From: CAIUVD01 sp044338255
Lineage (GTDB): Bacteria; Planctomycetota; UBA11346
Direction of reading: 5' to 3'
NCBI GenBank assembly: GCA_044338255.1
Contig: JBIILZ010000002.1
Coordinates: forward strand, 23,208-87,207
Length of the DNA: 64,000 bases
The translations under genes and the position numbers were made by a program. Numbering within the stretch: the stretch's first letter is position 1; every line of letters begins with the position of its first letter. This document shows, one piece after another, positions 36,069 through 43,508 of this stretch. The notes beneath the pieces were generated by a model that was given only the letters and a program-made list of their open reading frames with translations, ran no database searches and was not told the origin of the DNA.

Positions 36069-36148
36069 CTTTGAAAATGCGGATCCGTGCGACGCTGCCA
36101 ATTTCGACGCAGGGCTATGTTTTTTCATCTCGTGACGGCAATCCAACG

Positions 36149-37504
36149 ATGTCGGCAGCCACACCTGCGGACACCGCTGGGCTCATGTCACGGGATGTTT
36201 ATTGGCAGCGGCTCCGGTGGCATGCCACCGGAGCCGCTCTCATGGTCGCGTGTGCGGGCTTGGCGTGGCTGAGTCAATCACTCGTGGTACCGCGATGGCT
36301 TTTCTTGGCTTGCATCATGCTCGCGTGGTCAGCGTTGATCAGCGCCCTGTTCCTGAGCCGTTGGCAGCCGCCACCAATGCGGCTTGTCATCGGCTATGCC
36401 CTGTTCGCCCGTGCCATCTGCTGTCTGGCTTTGCCAATCTACGAAGATGACGGTGCTCGCTATCTTTGGGATGGTTGGATGGCGATCACGGGACGTGATC
36501 CCTATGTTTTACCGCCCGCACATTGGTTCACTGCCAGCGATTTACCCACCTGGACTGGTCCCGTCCTCGACGCGATCAACCACCCCGACCTGCCGACGAT
36601 CTATGGCCCTGGATGCCAATTGGGTTTCATGCTCGCCGCCGGCATCAAAGCCGGTTCGTGGTGGGCTTGGAAGCTGGTGATCGGAAGTGCTGAATTGGGC
36701 ACCCTGTGGCTGCTGGTCAGTAAACTCCCACCGCGCGGTTTCCTGATCTACGCCTGGTGCCCGCTCGGCCTGTGCGAAACGTGGATCAACGGTCATCCTG
36801 ATGCGCTCGCGGTCTTACCGCTGACGGCGTGCTTCCTTTTTTTTCAGACCCGACCCTGGTTGGCCGGAGCCTTGTTGGGCATTGCCCTGGCGACCAGATT
36901 GCACCTCATGCCCATCGCCCTGGTATTCGGGGTGGTGGGTGGATGGAGGATCGGACTCTCTGGCGGATTAGCCGTGATGGCGCTCTATGTGCCGCTCATG
37001 GCAATGGGAAGCGATCTCGGTCTGCACACCACCCTGACCATGGCGACGACCTGGGAGTTCAACTCCTTCCTGCCAGCCGTGCTGCGACCGTGGTGTGGCG
37101 TGCACACCGGCACCATCGCGAACCTCATCAGCATGTGCGGCATGGTCGCCATCGTCATGGTCAGTCGCCAACGAAAGGCTCACGTAGCGGACACCGTGTT
37201 GCTAACCACCTGTTGGTGGCTGTGGTGCGCGCTGGTCGTCAATCCGTGGTATGTGGTGGCTTTGCTCCCGTTTGCCGCATACCGCCTGAATCCATGGGTA
37301 CTGGGGATCATGGCGGCACTCCCGCTGTCGTATGTACGCGGTATCACCACCGCTGATGGCCTGCTGCTGCCGTTCGACCATGCCTGGTGGATACGTCCGG
37401 GAGAAGTGGCGATCACAATTGGCTTAGGAATGCTTTTAGCGCAGGCTCTTGTCGGTAATCGTCGAGAGGAATGTAAGTCTCCGATGACCCCATTTCCGGG
37501 CTGA
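36149..37504 (+). CDS. Second GT-C (GT87/DUF2029-like) membrane protein
   Basis: About 451 residues if ATG 36149 is used; in-frame starts at 36077 and 36188 are alternatives. It is a multi-helix membrane protein closely patterned on the one at 25982: LPIYEDDGARYLWDGWMAIT with an acidic pair in the first loop, then AINHPDLPTIYGPGCQLGF. PRGFLIYAWCPLGLCETWINGHPDALAV matches the partner's WNPVLPLFVAGEGHHDIA segment. The shared acidic loop and NHP.....IY.P motif suggest the same reaction class, sugar transfer from a lipid phosphate. It follows the barrel gene by 80 bp. Function in the arsenic cluster is inferred. Confidence 0.68.
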   Translation: MSAATPADTAGLMSRDVYWQRLRWHATGAALMVACAGLAWLSQSLVVPRWLFLACIMLAWSALISALFLSRWQPPPMRLVIGYALFARAICCLALPIYEDDGARYLWDGWMAITGRDPYVLPPAHWFTASDLPTWTGPVLDAINHPDLPTIYGPGCQLGFMLAAGIKAGSWWAWKLVIGSAELGTLWLLVSKLPPRGFLIYAWCPLGLCETWINGHPDALAVLPLTACFLFFQTRPWLAGALLGIALATRLHLMPIALVFGVVGGWRIGLSGGLAVMALYVPLMAMGSDLGLHTTLTMATTWEFNSFLPAVLRPWCGVHTGTIANLISMCGMVAIVMVSRQRKAHVADTVLLTTCWWLWCALVVNPWYVVALLPFAAYRLNPWVLGIMAALPLSYVRGITTADGLLLPFDHAWWIRPGEVAITIGLGMLLAQALVGNRREECKSPMTPFPG

Positions 37505-37539
37505 ATTAGGCCCTTGCCGGGTATAGCATAGTGGAGTTT

Positions 37540-37617
37540 GCTGGGGTCATGGTGACGTAGCCTGTGTCGCCGGCGTGAATGCGGGCGATGACGAGGCGGA
37601 GCCAGGCGCGAGGTTCC
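37540..37617 (-). pseudogene. Possible transposase C-terminal fragment
   Basis: The reverse frame after the pstB remnant reads SEPRAWLRLVIARIHAGDTG and then ends within about 20 codons. The EPRAWLR pattern loosely resembles C-terminal ends of IS66-type transposases. The piece is too short to be sure; it is listed because it adjoins two other gene fragments. Confidence 0.25.
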
Positions 37618-37619
37618 GA

Positions 37620-37786
37620 AATCGTGGTTGCGGATTACGCCAGCCGGTCGCTGACCTCCTCCCACAACCCCACCGAACGCAGCGCGCGCTCCTGACGGCT
37701 GCGGCAGTCGTGCTCGCGCAAGGAGATGTCGAGATTGGCGGCGATCGACAGGGAAACGTCTTCGAGCGCTGGAAGATCATCCCCAG
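37620..37786 (-). pseudogene. Damaged internal copy of pstB
   Basis: The sequence from GTTGCGGATTACGCCAGCCG to GCGCTGGAAGATCATCCCC follows pstB positions about 31539-31713 with point changes and small deletions that break the frame. It covers the stretch between the Q-loop and the signature motif (GMIFQR to SATT). No start, Walker A or Walker B is present, so it cannot make a transporter. It is joined directly to a TamBA fragment at about 37787. Confidence 0.85.
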
Positions 37787-37789
37787 CGA

Positions 37790-38649
37790 GATTGCGCCAG
37801 GCCATGCGCAATCCCGGGTATGCCCTGGCGGCAGTGCGCAGCGGGATCGTGCGCGATCCACAGGCAGAGATCCACGTCCTGGTCACCGTCACCGTCGACC
37901 CCGGCCTGCGTTAGGGCTTCGCCACGCAAGCACCGACGATCACCGGCGAGCTCGATTCTGACATAGTATGTCCGCCATCGTCTGCAGCTGCCACTCGGCA
38001 CGCCCCTGCGCGATGGCGAACCCGAGGCCGCACTTGGGCGCCTGCGCCGCAGTGATGTCGCCCGCAGCGTGAAATCCACCGTCGCTCCCGTGGGCCTCGC
38101 CCTGCCCGGCATGCAACCGGAGCTACAGCCCGCAGAGCTGAACATCATCGCTGAGGAAGCCCCGCTGCGCAGCGTCGAATTGGCGGCGGGCTACGGCAGC
38201 TACGAAGACGAGCGCGGCAGCGCCCTCCACCGCGACAGCAACCTCTTCGGCTGGGGCCGCACCTGGGAACTCGGCGGCAATCTCAGCCAGCGCAGCCAGG
38301 GCACGCACACGCGCATCATCGACCATGATCTGCTCGGCATTCAACGCATCTTCAGCGTCATCCTCTGCGGTGGCTGGCACCAGGAACCCTTGTTCGATCG
38401 CACCTCGTATGCCAGCGAGTTCAGCCTGCGCGCACCGCTCACCGATTGGCTCGATCTGCGTACCACCTACACCCTCGAAGCCGAGCGCGCCAGCGAACGT
38501 GCCGCCGTCTTCGACGACTCGCAGGATCAAGGCTTCGTGCTTAATGGCGTGCTCAACACCAGTCTGCTGTGGGACGGGCGCGATGATCGGCAGCTGCCCA
38601 CGCGGGGCGGCCTTGCCGACGTCGGCTTTGGTATCTCCGACCCTGCGCT
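37790..38649 (+). pseudogene. Damaged copy of the POTRA/barrel part of the tamBA fusion gene
   Basis: Nearly identical to two stretches of the gene at 17988: about 21338-21510, then, after a roughly 250-bp deletion, about 21753-22445. It carries a stop (LR* at about 37911), a frame break at the deletion and no 5' or 3' end. The copied frame reads SVELAAGYGSYEDERG and RDSNLFGWGRTWELGGNL. Many third-position and some amino-acid changes are visible, so the copy is not brand new. It ends abruptly where the 53-bp inverted-repeat element begins, in mid-barrel. Confidence 0.9.
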
Positions 38650-38700
38650 AGGAGCCTGTCGGGAATAGATTCGGTCGGCCTATCTCCGACAGGCCCCTAG
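38648..38700. repeat. 53-bp inverted-repeat element, copy 2
   Basis: CTAGGAGCCTGTCGG at the left and CTCCGACAGGCCCCTAG at the right pair across a short loop. It matches the element at 17899-17950 in both arms. It truncates the tamBA copy exactly and is followed by 33 bp and then the stop of the minus-strand SGNH gene. Confidence 0.8.
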
Positions 38701-38733
38701 GACGCCGCGTCGACCTCTACCTAAGCACCGCTG

Positions 38734-40653
38734 TCAATCCCGGCGGCGGAACAAACGCAGGCCGAAGGCCAGCGCCATGCTGAGCGCCATCATTCCGACC
38801 CCACCGATTCCGCATCCGGAACTGGAATTCTCTGCGGAAGCGGTTGATCCGGATGCCGACCCCACCGCGTCGATCACAAAGGTGTAGCCGCCCGTCGAGG
38901 TCACCGCGCCGCCGGGTGCCGTCAGCACGATGTTCACCGCGCCGGCGGCATGCGCCGGGGCCACGCAGGTCACGCTCGTTGCGCTCACCACCGTCACCGA
39001 GGTCGCCGCCGTGCCGTCGAAAGTCACGCTACTCGTGCCGGTCAAATTGGTGCCGGTGATCGTCACCGTCGTGCCCCCGGCGGACGTGCCGCTGGTGGGA
39101 GCCAGGCTGGTGATCGTCGGCGCTGCCACTATGGAAGTGTAGGTGTAGCCGCCCGTCGAGGTCACCGCGCCGCCGGGTGCCGTCAGCACCACGTTCACCG
39201 CGCCGGCGGCATGCGCCGGGGTCACGCAGGTCACGCTCGTTGCGCTCACCACCGTCACCGAGGTCGCCGCCGTGCCGTCGAAAGTCACGCTACTCGTGCC
39301 GGTCAAATTGGTGCCGGTGATCGTCACCGTCGTGCCCCCGGCGGCCGTGCCGCTGGTGGGAGCCAGGCTGGTGATCGTCGGCGCTGCCGCCACGGCCGTA
39401 TAGGTGTAGCCCCCCGTCGAGGTCACCGCGCCGCCGGGTGCCGTCAGCACGATGTTCACCGCGCCGGCGGCATGCGCCGGGGCCACGCAGGTCACGCTCG
39501 TTGCGCTCACCACCGTCACCGAGGTCGCCGCCGTGCCACCAAAGGTCACGCTACTCGTGCCGGTCAAATTGGTGCCGGTGATCGTCACCGTCGTGCCCCC
39601 GGCGGCCGTGCCGCTGGTGGGAGCCAAGCTGGCGATCATGGGGGCCGGGGTACCGGAGAGGATATTGTCCAACAACGGCTTAAGATAACTAGCGTATACA
39701 TTGTAGCCTGCGCGAGTCAGATGAATATTGTCCGGCTGGTACAACGCCGTCTTCCTGGTTCCATCTGAATTCACGAAAGCACTCCACATGTCAAGGACTT
39801 GGACATTGGGCAGATCACCAAGCTTCAGCTTGTCAACTTCAGTATTCGTCAGCTTGGCACCATCGTAATGAGGATGACCGGGATCATGAAACGGTAGAAT
39901 TTTGGCTACTATAATCGGGGCAGTAGGGAATTGATGCCGCAGGCGCGACACACACGTCTGGACCCCTTTGGCTGCGGCCGGCGCGCCCGTCTCGCCAATA
40001 AAGAACATATTGTTATTTCCGATCATAAGGAGGATCGAGCGGGGATTGAGGCCATCCCCACCGCCGTGATCCAAACGCCAGAGAACGTTATAGCTCTTGT
40101 CGCCTCCAATGCCTATATTCACCTTCTTGTTGTAGTTCGGGAAATTGAAGTCCCAGCTATTGCCCGCGCCATTCAGCCCCTCCTCCCATTGAATCGTGAT
40201 GCTATCACCAACCAAAAAGACATCGCAGGCACCACCGGGATTGGCCGTGACAAAGTCCTTAACCTTATTCACAAGACTCTCATGCATTTTGACGTAAGAG
40301 TCACGCGTTGCCACATCCGCTGACCATCGTTCGGCCCGCGGCGTAATCGGCCACCACTGAGGTGTATACTTCATCTTAAATGGATCCGTAAATCCCCGAC
40401 CAGGGCGACGGTCACCCTCTGACTTGGTAATATTGTAATCCAGCGTTGCACCATCCAACGGCCAACCGGTCGGAGTTGGCTCCATTTGCTCGCCGGACAG
40501 GGGCACATACTCGTATGCAAAAGGCTGCATCGCCCAACCGGACGACCCCATGGCCAAGCACAAAGCAACCGCGATGAACGACTTCCAAATGGATGATATG
40601 GACACAAACCCCTCGCCGTCTGTTGACGTGACTGAAGCAGATGATCGACGCAT
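38734..40653 (-). CDS. Secreted SGNH hydrolase with three TIG domains and a Cys-type C-terminal anchor
   Basis: 639 residues from ATG 40653 (40722 also possible). A signal peptide precedes an SGNH/GDSL hydrolase: FLVGDSITIQW (Ser block), NIGIGGDKSYN (Gly), LLMIGNNNMFF (Asn), and DNIHLTRAGY (Asp-His), residues about 125-320. Three 87-residue IPT/TIG domains follow (PTSGTAAGGTTVTITGTNLT in each). The C-terminus SSSGCGIGGVGMMALSMALA then FGLRLFRRRD is a Ser-rich linker, a Cys-Gly motif, one helix and basic residues. That resembles MYXO-CTERM or Synergist-CTERM type sorting tails. SGNH enzymes cleave esters of sugars or lipids; the substrate here is unknown. The hydrolase half is visibly less GC-rich than the TIG half. 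Confidence 0.82.
   Translation of the reverse strand: MRRSSASVTSTDGEGFVSISSIWKSFIAVALCLAMGSSGWAMQPFAYEYVPLSGEQMEPTPTGWPLDGATLDYNITKSEGDRRPGRGFTDPFKMKYTPQWWPITPRAERWSADVATRDSYVKMHESLVNKVKDFVTANPGGACDVFLVGDSITIQWEEGLNGAGNSWDFNFPNYNKKVNIGIGGDKSYNVLWRLDHGGGDGLNPRSILLMIGNNNMFFIGETGAPAAAKGVQTCVSRLRHQFPTAPIIVAKILPFHDPGHPHYDGAKLTNTEVDKLKLGDLPNVQVLDMWSAFVNSDGTRKTALYQPDNIHLTRAGYNVYASYLKPLLDNILSGTPAPMIASLAPTSGTAAGGTTVTITGTNLTGTSSVTFGGTAATSVTVVSATSVTCVAPAHAAGAVNIVLTAPGGAVTSTGGYTYTAVAAAPTITSLAPTSGTAAGGTTVTITGTNLTGTSSVTFDGTAATSVTVVSATSVTCVTPAHAAGAVNVVLTAPGGAVTSTGGYTYTSIVAAPTITSLAPTSGTSAGGTTVTITGTNLTGTSSVTFDGTAATSVTVVSATSVTCVAPAHAAGAVNIVLTAPGGAVTSTGGYTFVIDAVGSASGSTASAENSSSGCGIGGVGMMALSMALAFGLRLFRRRD
38881..39663. 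repeat. Three near-identical 261-bp repeats encoding TIG domains
   Basis: Units begin at 38881, 39142 and 39403 (GGTGTAGCCGCCCGTCGAGG or a one-base variant) with an exact 261-bp period. Their near identity at the DNA level indicates recent expansion or ongoing homogenisation. Confidence 0.92.
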
Positions 40654-40835
40654 GAGAGCCCCGTAGCCGGTTTTGACTTTCGTCAGAAGCGCCGGTGAAA
40701 GTGTGCCCTGAAAGCGTATCAAGTGATGCAGATTTCGTCTGTCGCAAAAATTGTTACAACCGTATCAACCACGGCTGTCTAAACATAAAGAAATAGCCTG
40801 ATTTTTGCACCTACACAGGGTGTCGGCTTTCCCAC

Positions 40836-40887
40836 CCACTTTTACCATCCACTTTCGCCATCCACTTTTACCATTCACTTTCAGCGA
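40836..40887. repeat. 13-bp tandem repeat, four units
   Basis: CCACTTTTACCAT, CCACTTTCGCCAT, CCACTTTTACCAT and TCACTTTCAGCGA follow head to tail upstream of the SGNH gene. Every unit carries CACTTT. The surrounding 40654-41164 gap of about 510 bp is AT-richer than average and holds this array, the hairpin at 40952 and no credible gene. Confidence 0.8.
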
Positions 40888-40951
40888 CCAGCGATCTCCA
40901 GAAACGAGACTGGAGACCATCTCTACAAGACTACGTTGTCATTTTTCATAC

Positions 40952-41000
40952 CCTTCGTTTTTTCGCTCTTTCGAATGATAAACCGCGAAAGAAACGAAGG
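40952..41000. other. Long stem-loop in intergenic region
   Basis: CCTTCGTTTTTTCGC (40952-40966) and GCGAAAGAAACGAAGG (40985-41000) can form a 15-bp stem with one bulge and an 18-nt loop. No T-run follows on either strand at a standard distance. It lies between the SGNH gene and tRNA-Leu and could be a regulatory or small-RNA structure. Confidence 0.5.
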
Positions 41001-41164
41001 ACAATGAGCTGAAGAAAATTATCAATCAGCCGATACCTACGGCGGTTACATACCGACCACTAAAACGCAGTCGATCAGACGAATGCTTCAATCCTGAGCT
41101 TGGCCCTGCCACCAGCTCGCAGGCTACACCTATTAGCCGCCTGATTCAGAATGGTATTACTAGT

Positions 41165-41250
41165 TGGTGCCGGAGACGGGACTCGAACCCGTATATCATT
41201 GCTGATGGGGGATTTTAAGTCCCCTGCGTCTGCCATTCCGCCACCCCGGC
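41165..41250 (-). tRNA. tRNA-Leu (TAA)
   Basis: The reverse strand begins GCCGGGGTGGCGGAATGGCA and ends TCCGGCACCA. The acceptor stem GCCGGGG pairs with the 3' TCCGGC side. The anticodon arm GGGGA-CTTAAAA-TCCCC gives anticodon TAA. A long variable arm and an encoded CCA are present, as expected for a class-II leucine tRNA of 86 nt. Confidence 0.95.
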
Positions 41251-41315
41251 AAGGGATCGCCCAGAGGGCTGGGGCAACACGCTGGGCCTGGGCGGCCAAG
41301 GTCAAGCCGGCAGGT

Positions 41316-42836
41316 TCATTTTTTGACGGGGGACGGTGCCTGATTGGGGATCACCAGACGATCGAAGGTGGAAAGCAGGACTTGGTGGATGGCGGCCTGC
41401 TCATCGTCGGCGAAGCCGGCGTCGAGACGCACCGCCACCCGCGCCGTCGGATTAAGCGCCAAGATCAATTCGTGCTGACGCAGATATCGGCCCTCGCGGA
41501 AGGTGAAGCGGAAACGTCGTGCCAGCCCCTGCGGAAAAGTCGGATCATCCTGATCGACGATGTTAAATTCCGGACGCGAACGCAGCGCTCCTTCGACATT
41601 CTGCCAGAGCCCCTCGAGCGTGGGATTCTCGGGCGTCTGGATGATCGATGCCGAGAGGTAGGAAGTCTCCGACTGGGGGTCGACCCAGGTGAAGTCGCCT
41701 TCGACACGATCACCGCGTTTCCAGTTCTGCGGAGCGGGGATCAAGGTGCCGGTCTCGACGTGCAGGAAATCGGCATTGGTCTGGGTCTGCGTGCCATCGC
41801 CGCGGACCATGTTCGGCAAGCCCAATTGGTTACGGATGCCCTGATGATTGGGATTGGCGCGGAAGCCCGCCTCATAGCAGCGGTAGCTGCGGTCCTTGGT
41901 GCGTGGAAGGTCTTCACCGTGGAGGTCTGCCCAGCGCCCGAGCCGGTAATAGGCGTCGGCGTCCTTCCAGCTGATCTCGGCAAAGCGATCCTCGAATTCC
42001 TTGGACAAAGCCTCGGCGCGCGGCTGCCATTGATCCTTATACATCTCCATCCCGAGATGCCGGAGACGCTTGGCGATCGCATCCGCGTGGGCCGAGGTCC
42101 TGATCCACGGCAAGGACGCAACCCGACCGGCCTTGGTGGTATCATGGAGAATCTCGACGCACCAGGTGATAGCCTGATCGAGCAGCACAGGGTCCTTGGT
42201 CGCAGTCGCGGTAGCGGTGGCATCGTCGATGATCTGCGCAATCACATTGTCGCTCGCAGCCAGCCAGAACTCTTTGTTGGGCTGAGCGGCGGCTTGCTCG
42301 CGGATGCGGTTCGCGGCCTTAAAGCGCGCGGCATAATCCGCCGGTGGAATACCGGCCAGTTGCGCGGCGATGATCTGCGCATCGGAAGGTGCGGATTCAA
42401 CGGCGGTGATCGTGAAATTCCCCTTACCGGTGGCAGGAGTCACTAACGAACCGAAGAAGTAGAGATTGTCGCCTTCCAGGCGGGTCGCGAACAAACCGGC
42501 ATCGCCCTCGGCGATGACCTCGGGGAAACTCGACAGATGCACCTGCTGACGCGAGCCGACAACAGCTTCGCGCACGAACTTGGCGTTGATGACCACATCC
42601 TTCTGCCCCAAGAGCATTTTCAGATTCGAGGCGTCGGCGGGACCCAGCACCAGATAGCTGCCATCATGATAGAGGACGAAGACGCGCTCCTGGCCACTGA
42701 TAGCCATGGTGAAGGATTCACTCCACGGAGCGGCTTGCACCGCTGCCGGAGCATGGGCCTCGACCGCACCTGCCAAGGACACGGCGGTACCGCAGATAAT
42801 CAGGGAGCGGGCGATAACATGCAGACGACTGATCAT
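41316..42836 (-). CDS. Secreted protein of unknown function
   Basis: 506 residues from ATG 42836 (GTG 42845 also possible). A signal peptide (about 1-27) is followed by a domain with SFTMAISGQERVFVLYHDGS and KDVVINAKFVREAV. The middle is helical (FKAANRIREQAAAQPNKEFW, KDADAYYRLGRWADLHGEDL), resembling TPR-like repeats. The C-terminus is a beta-rich region beginning FTWVDPQSETSYLSAS and ending FDRLVIPNQAPSPVKK. I recognise no catalytic motif. It is isolated between two tRNA genes. A periplasmic or surface role is likely, but the function is unknown. Confidence 0.7.
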   Translation of the reverse strand: MISRLHVIARSLIICGTAVSLAGAVEAHAPAAVQAAPWSESFTMAISGQERVFVLYHDGSYLVLGPADASNLKMLLGQKDVVINAKFVREAVVGSRQQVHLSSFPEVIAEGDAGLFATRLEGDNLYFFGSLVTPATGKGNFTITAVESAPSDAQIIAAQLAGIPPADYAARFKAANRIREQAAAQPNKEFWLAASDNVIAQIIDDATATATATKDPVLLDQAITWCVEILHDTTKAGRVASLPWIRTSAHADAIAKRLRHLGMEMYKDQWQPRAEALSKEFEDRFAEISWKDADAYYRLGRWADLHGEDLPRTKDRSYRCYEAGFRANPNHQGIRNQLGLPNMVRGDGTQTQTNADFLHVETGTLIPAPQNWKRGDRVEGDFTWVDPQSETSYLSASIIQTPENPTLEGLWQNVEGALRSRPEFNIVDQDDPTFPQGLARRFRFTFREGRYLRQHELILALNPTARVAVRLDAGFADDEQAAIHQVLLSTFDRLVIPNQAPSPVKK

Positions 42837-43105
42837 GGGGCACACCTGCCTTGATGATGCTGAAATACATCACATCGCAACCATGCCCCAGGAGGATCCC
42901 GGAACGCCTTCAGAGCACTCCTCAGCGAAAAGGAAATTGCCTCTTTACACATCGAGAACTTCGCCATCATCCTGCGCCTCGCCACTAGATAATGCGCATG
43001 CAAATGCTGGTGATGAAGTTCCGACGCAAGTCGGAGGGAAGCGCGCAGAGCGCATGTAAGCCGGTTCCTGCCCGGCGCCTAAGAGGTAAATGCAGGGCTC
43101 AGTTG
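42837..43105. other. Intergenic region upstream of tRNA-Ala
   Basis: 269 bp separate the secreted-protein start from tRNA-Ala. A possible -10-like CTAGATAAT is at about 42985-42993. No open reading frame with a convincing start is present, and no repeat was seen. Confidence 0.35.
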
Positions 43106-43181
43106 GGGGGTATAGCTCAGTTGGTAGAGCGTTTGAATGGCATTCAAAAGGTCAGGAGTTCGAATCTCCTTACCTCCACCA
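43106..43181 (+). tRNA. tRNA-Ala (GGC)
   Basis: 76 nt beginning GGGGGTATAGCTCAGTTGGT and ending TACCTCCACCA. The anticodon arm TTTGA-ATGGCAT-TCAAA gives anticodon GGC. The acceptor stem contains the G3-U70 wobble pair that identifies alanine tRNAs, and the CCA end is encoded. A strong terminator follows. Confidence 0.95.
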
Positions 43182-43185
43182 GAAT

Positions 43186-43227
43186 CACGAGGCCCGGCTG
43201 CGAAAGCAGCTGGGCCTCGTGTTTTTT
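43186..43227 (+). terminator. Rho-independent terminator of tRNA-Ala
   Basis: CACGAGGCCCGGCTGC, a GAAA loop, GCAGCTGGGCCTCGTG and six T. The near-perfect 16-bp stem with a tetraloop and T-run is a textbook intrinsic terminator five bases after the tRNA CCA. Confidence 0.93.
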
Positions 43228-43311
43228 ACGCAGGTCTTCTCGATGTTTGACGCAGGTCGAGGAAGCGCGCAACTATCACTCTTTCCATCTTCACTCACAT
43301 GCGCGAGCTAG

Positions 43312-43479
43312 CTAGCTAGCGAAGGCCGCCGGTGGTACGCCGACGCGGCGGGCGAACTGCCGGCTGAGGTAGCCGGGCGAGGTGAAGCCGCAGGCCCTGG
43401 CCACCGACTTCACCGATTCACCGCCAGCCAGCAGCGGGCGGGCGCGTTCGATACGGGCACCGGGCGCGGTGGTGCGCAT
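43312..43479 (-). pseudogene. AraC-family HTH remnant (55 codons)
   Basis: From ATG 43479 the reverse strand reads RIERARPLLAGGESVKSVAR and then ACGFTSPGYLSRQFARRVGV, ending PPAAFAS. This is the second half of an AraC/XylS DNA-binding domain (ARxLL, VAxxxGFxSxxYLxRxFxRxxGxxP). The sensor domain and the first helix-turn-helix are missing, so it is probably a decayed regulator. A GCTAGC repeat (43307-43320) provides its stop. Confidence 0.6.
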
Positions 43480-43508
43480 CCGTGGCCGCTGACGACATTT
43501 CTTAGGAA

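Noticed and set aside
38069..38668. 199-codon open frame as a new beta-barrel gene
   Set aside because: It is an internal part of the damaged tamBA copy with no start signal, no signal peptide and a truncated barrel.
41151..42446. A 431-codon plus-strand open frame
   Set aside because: It begins inside tRNA-Leu and is antisense to a secreted-protein gene with a signal peptide.
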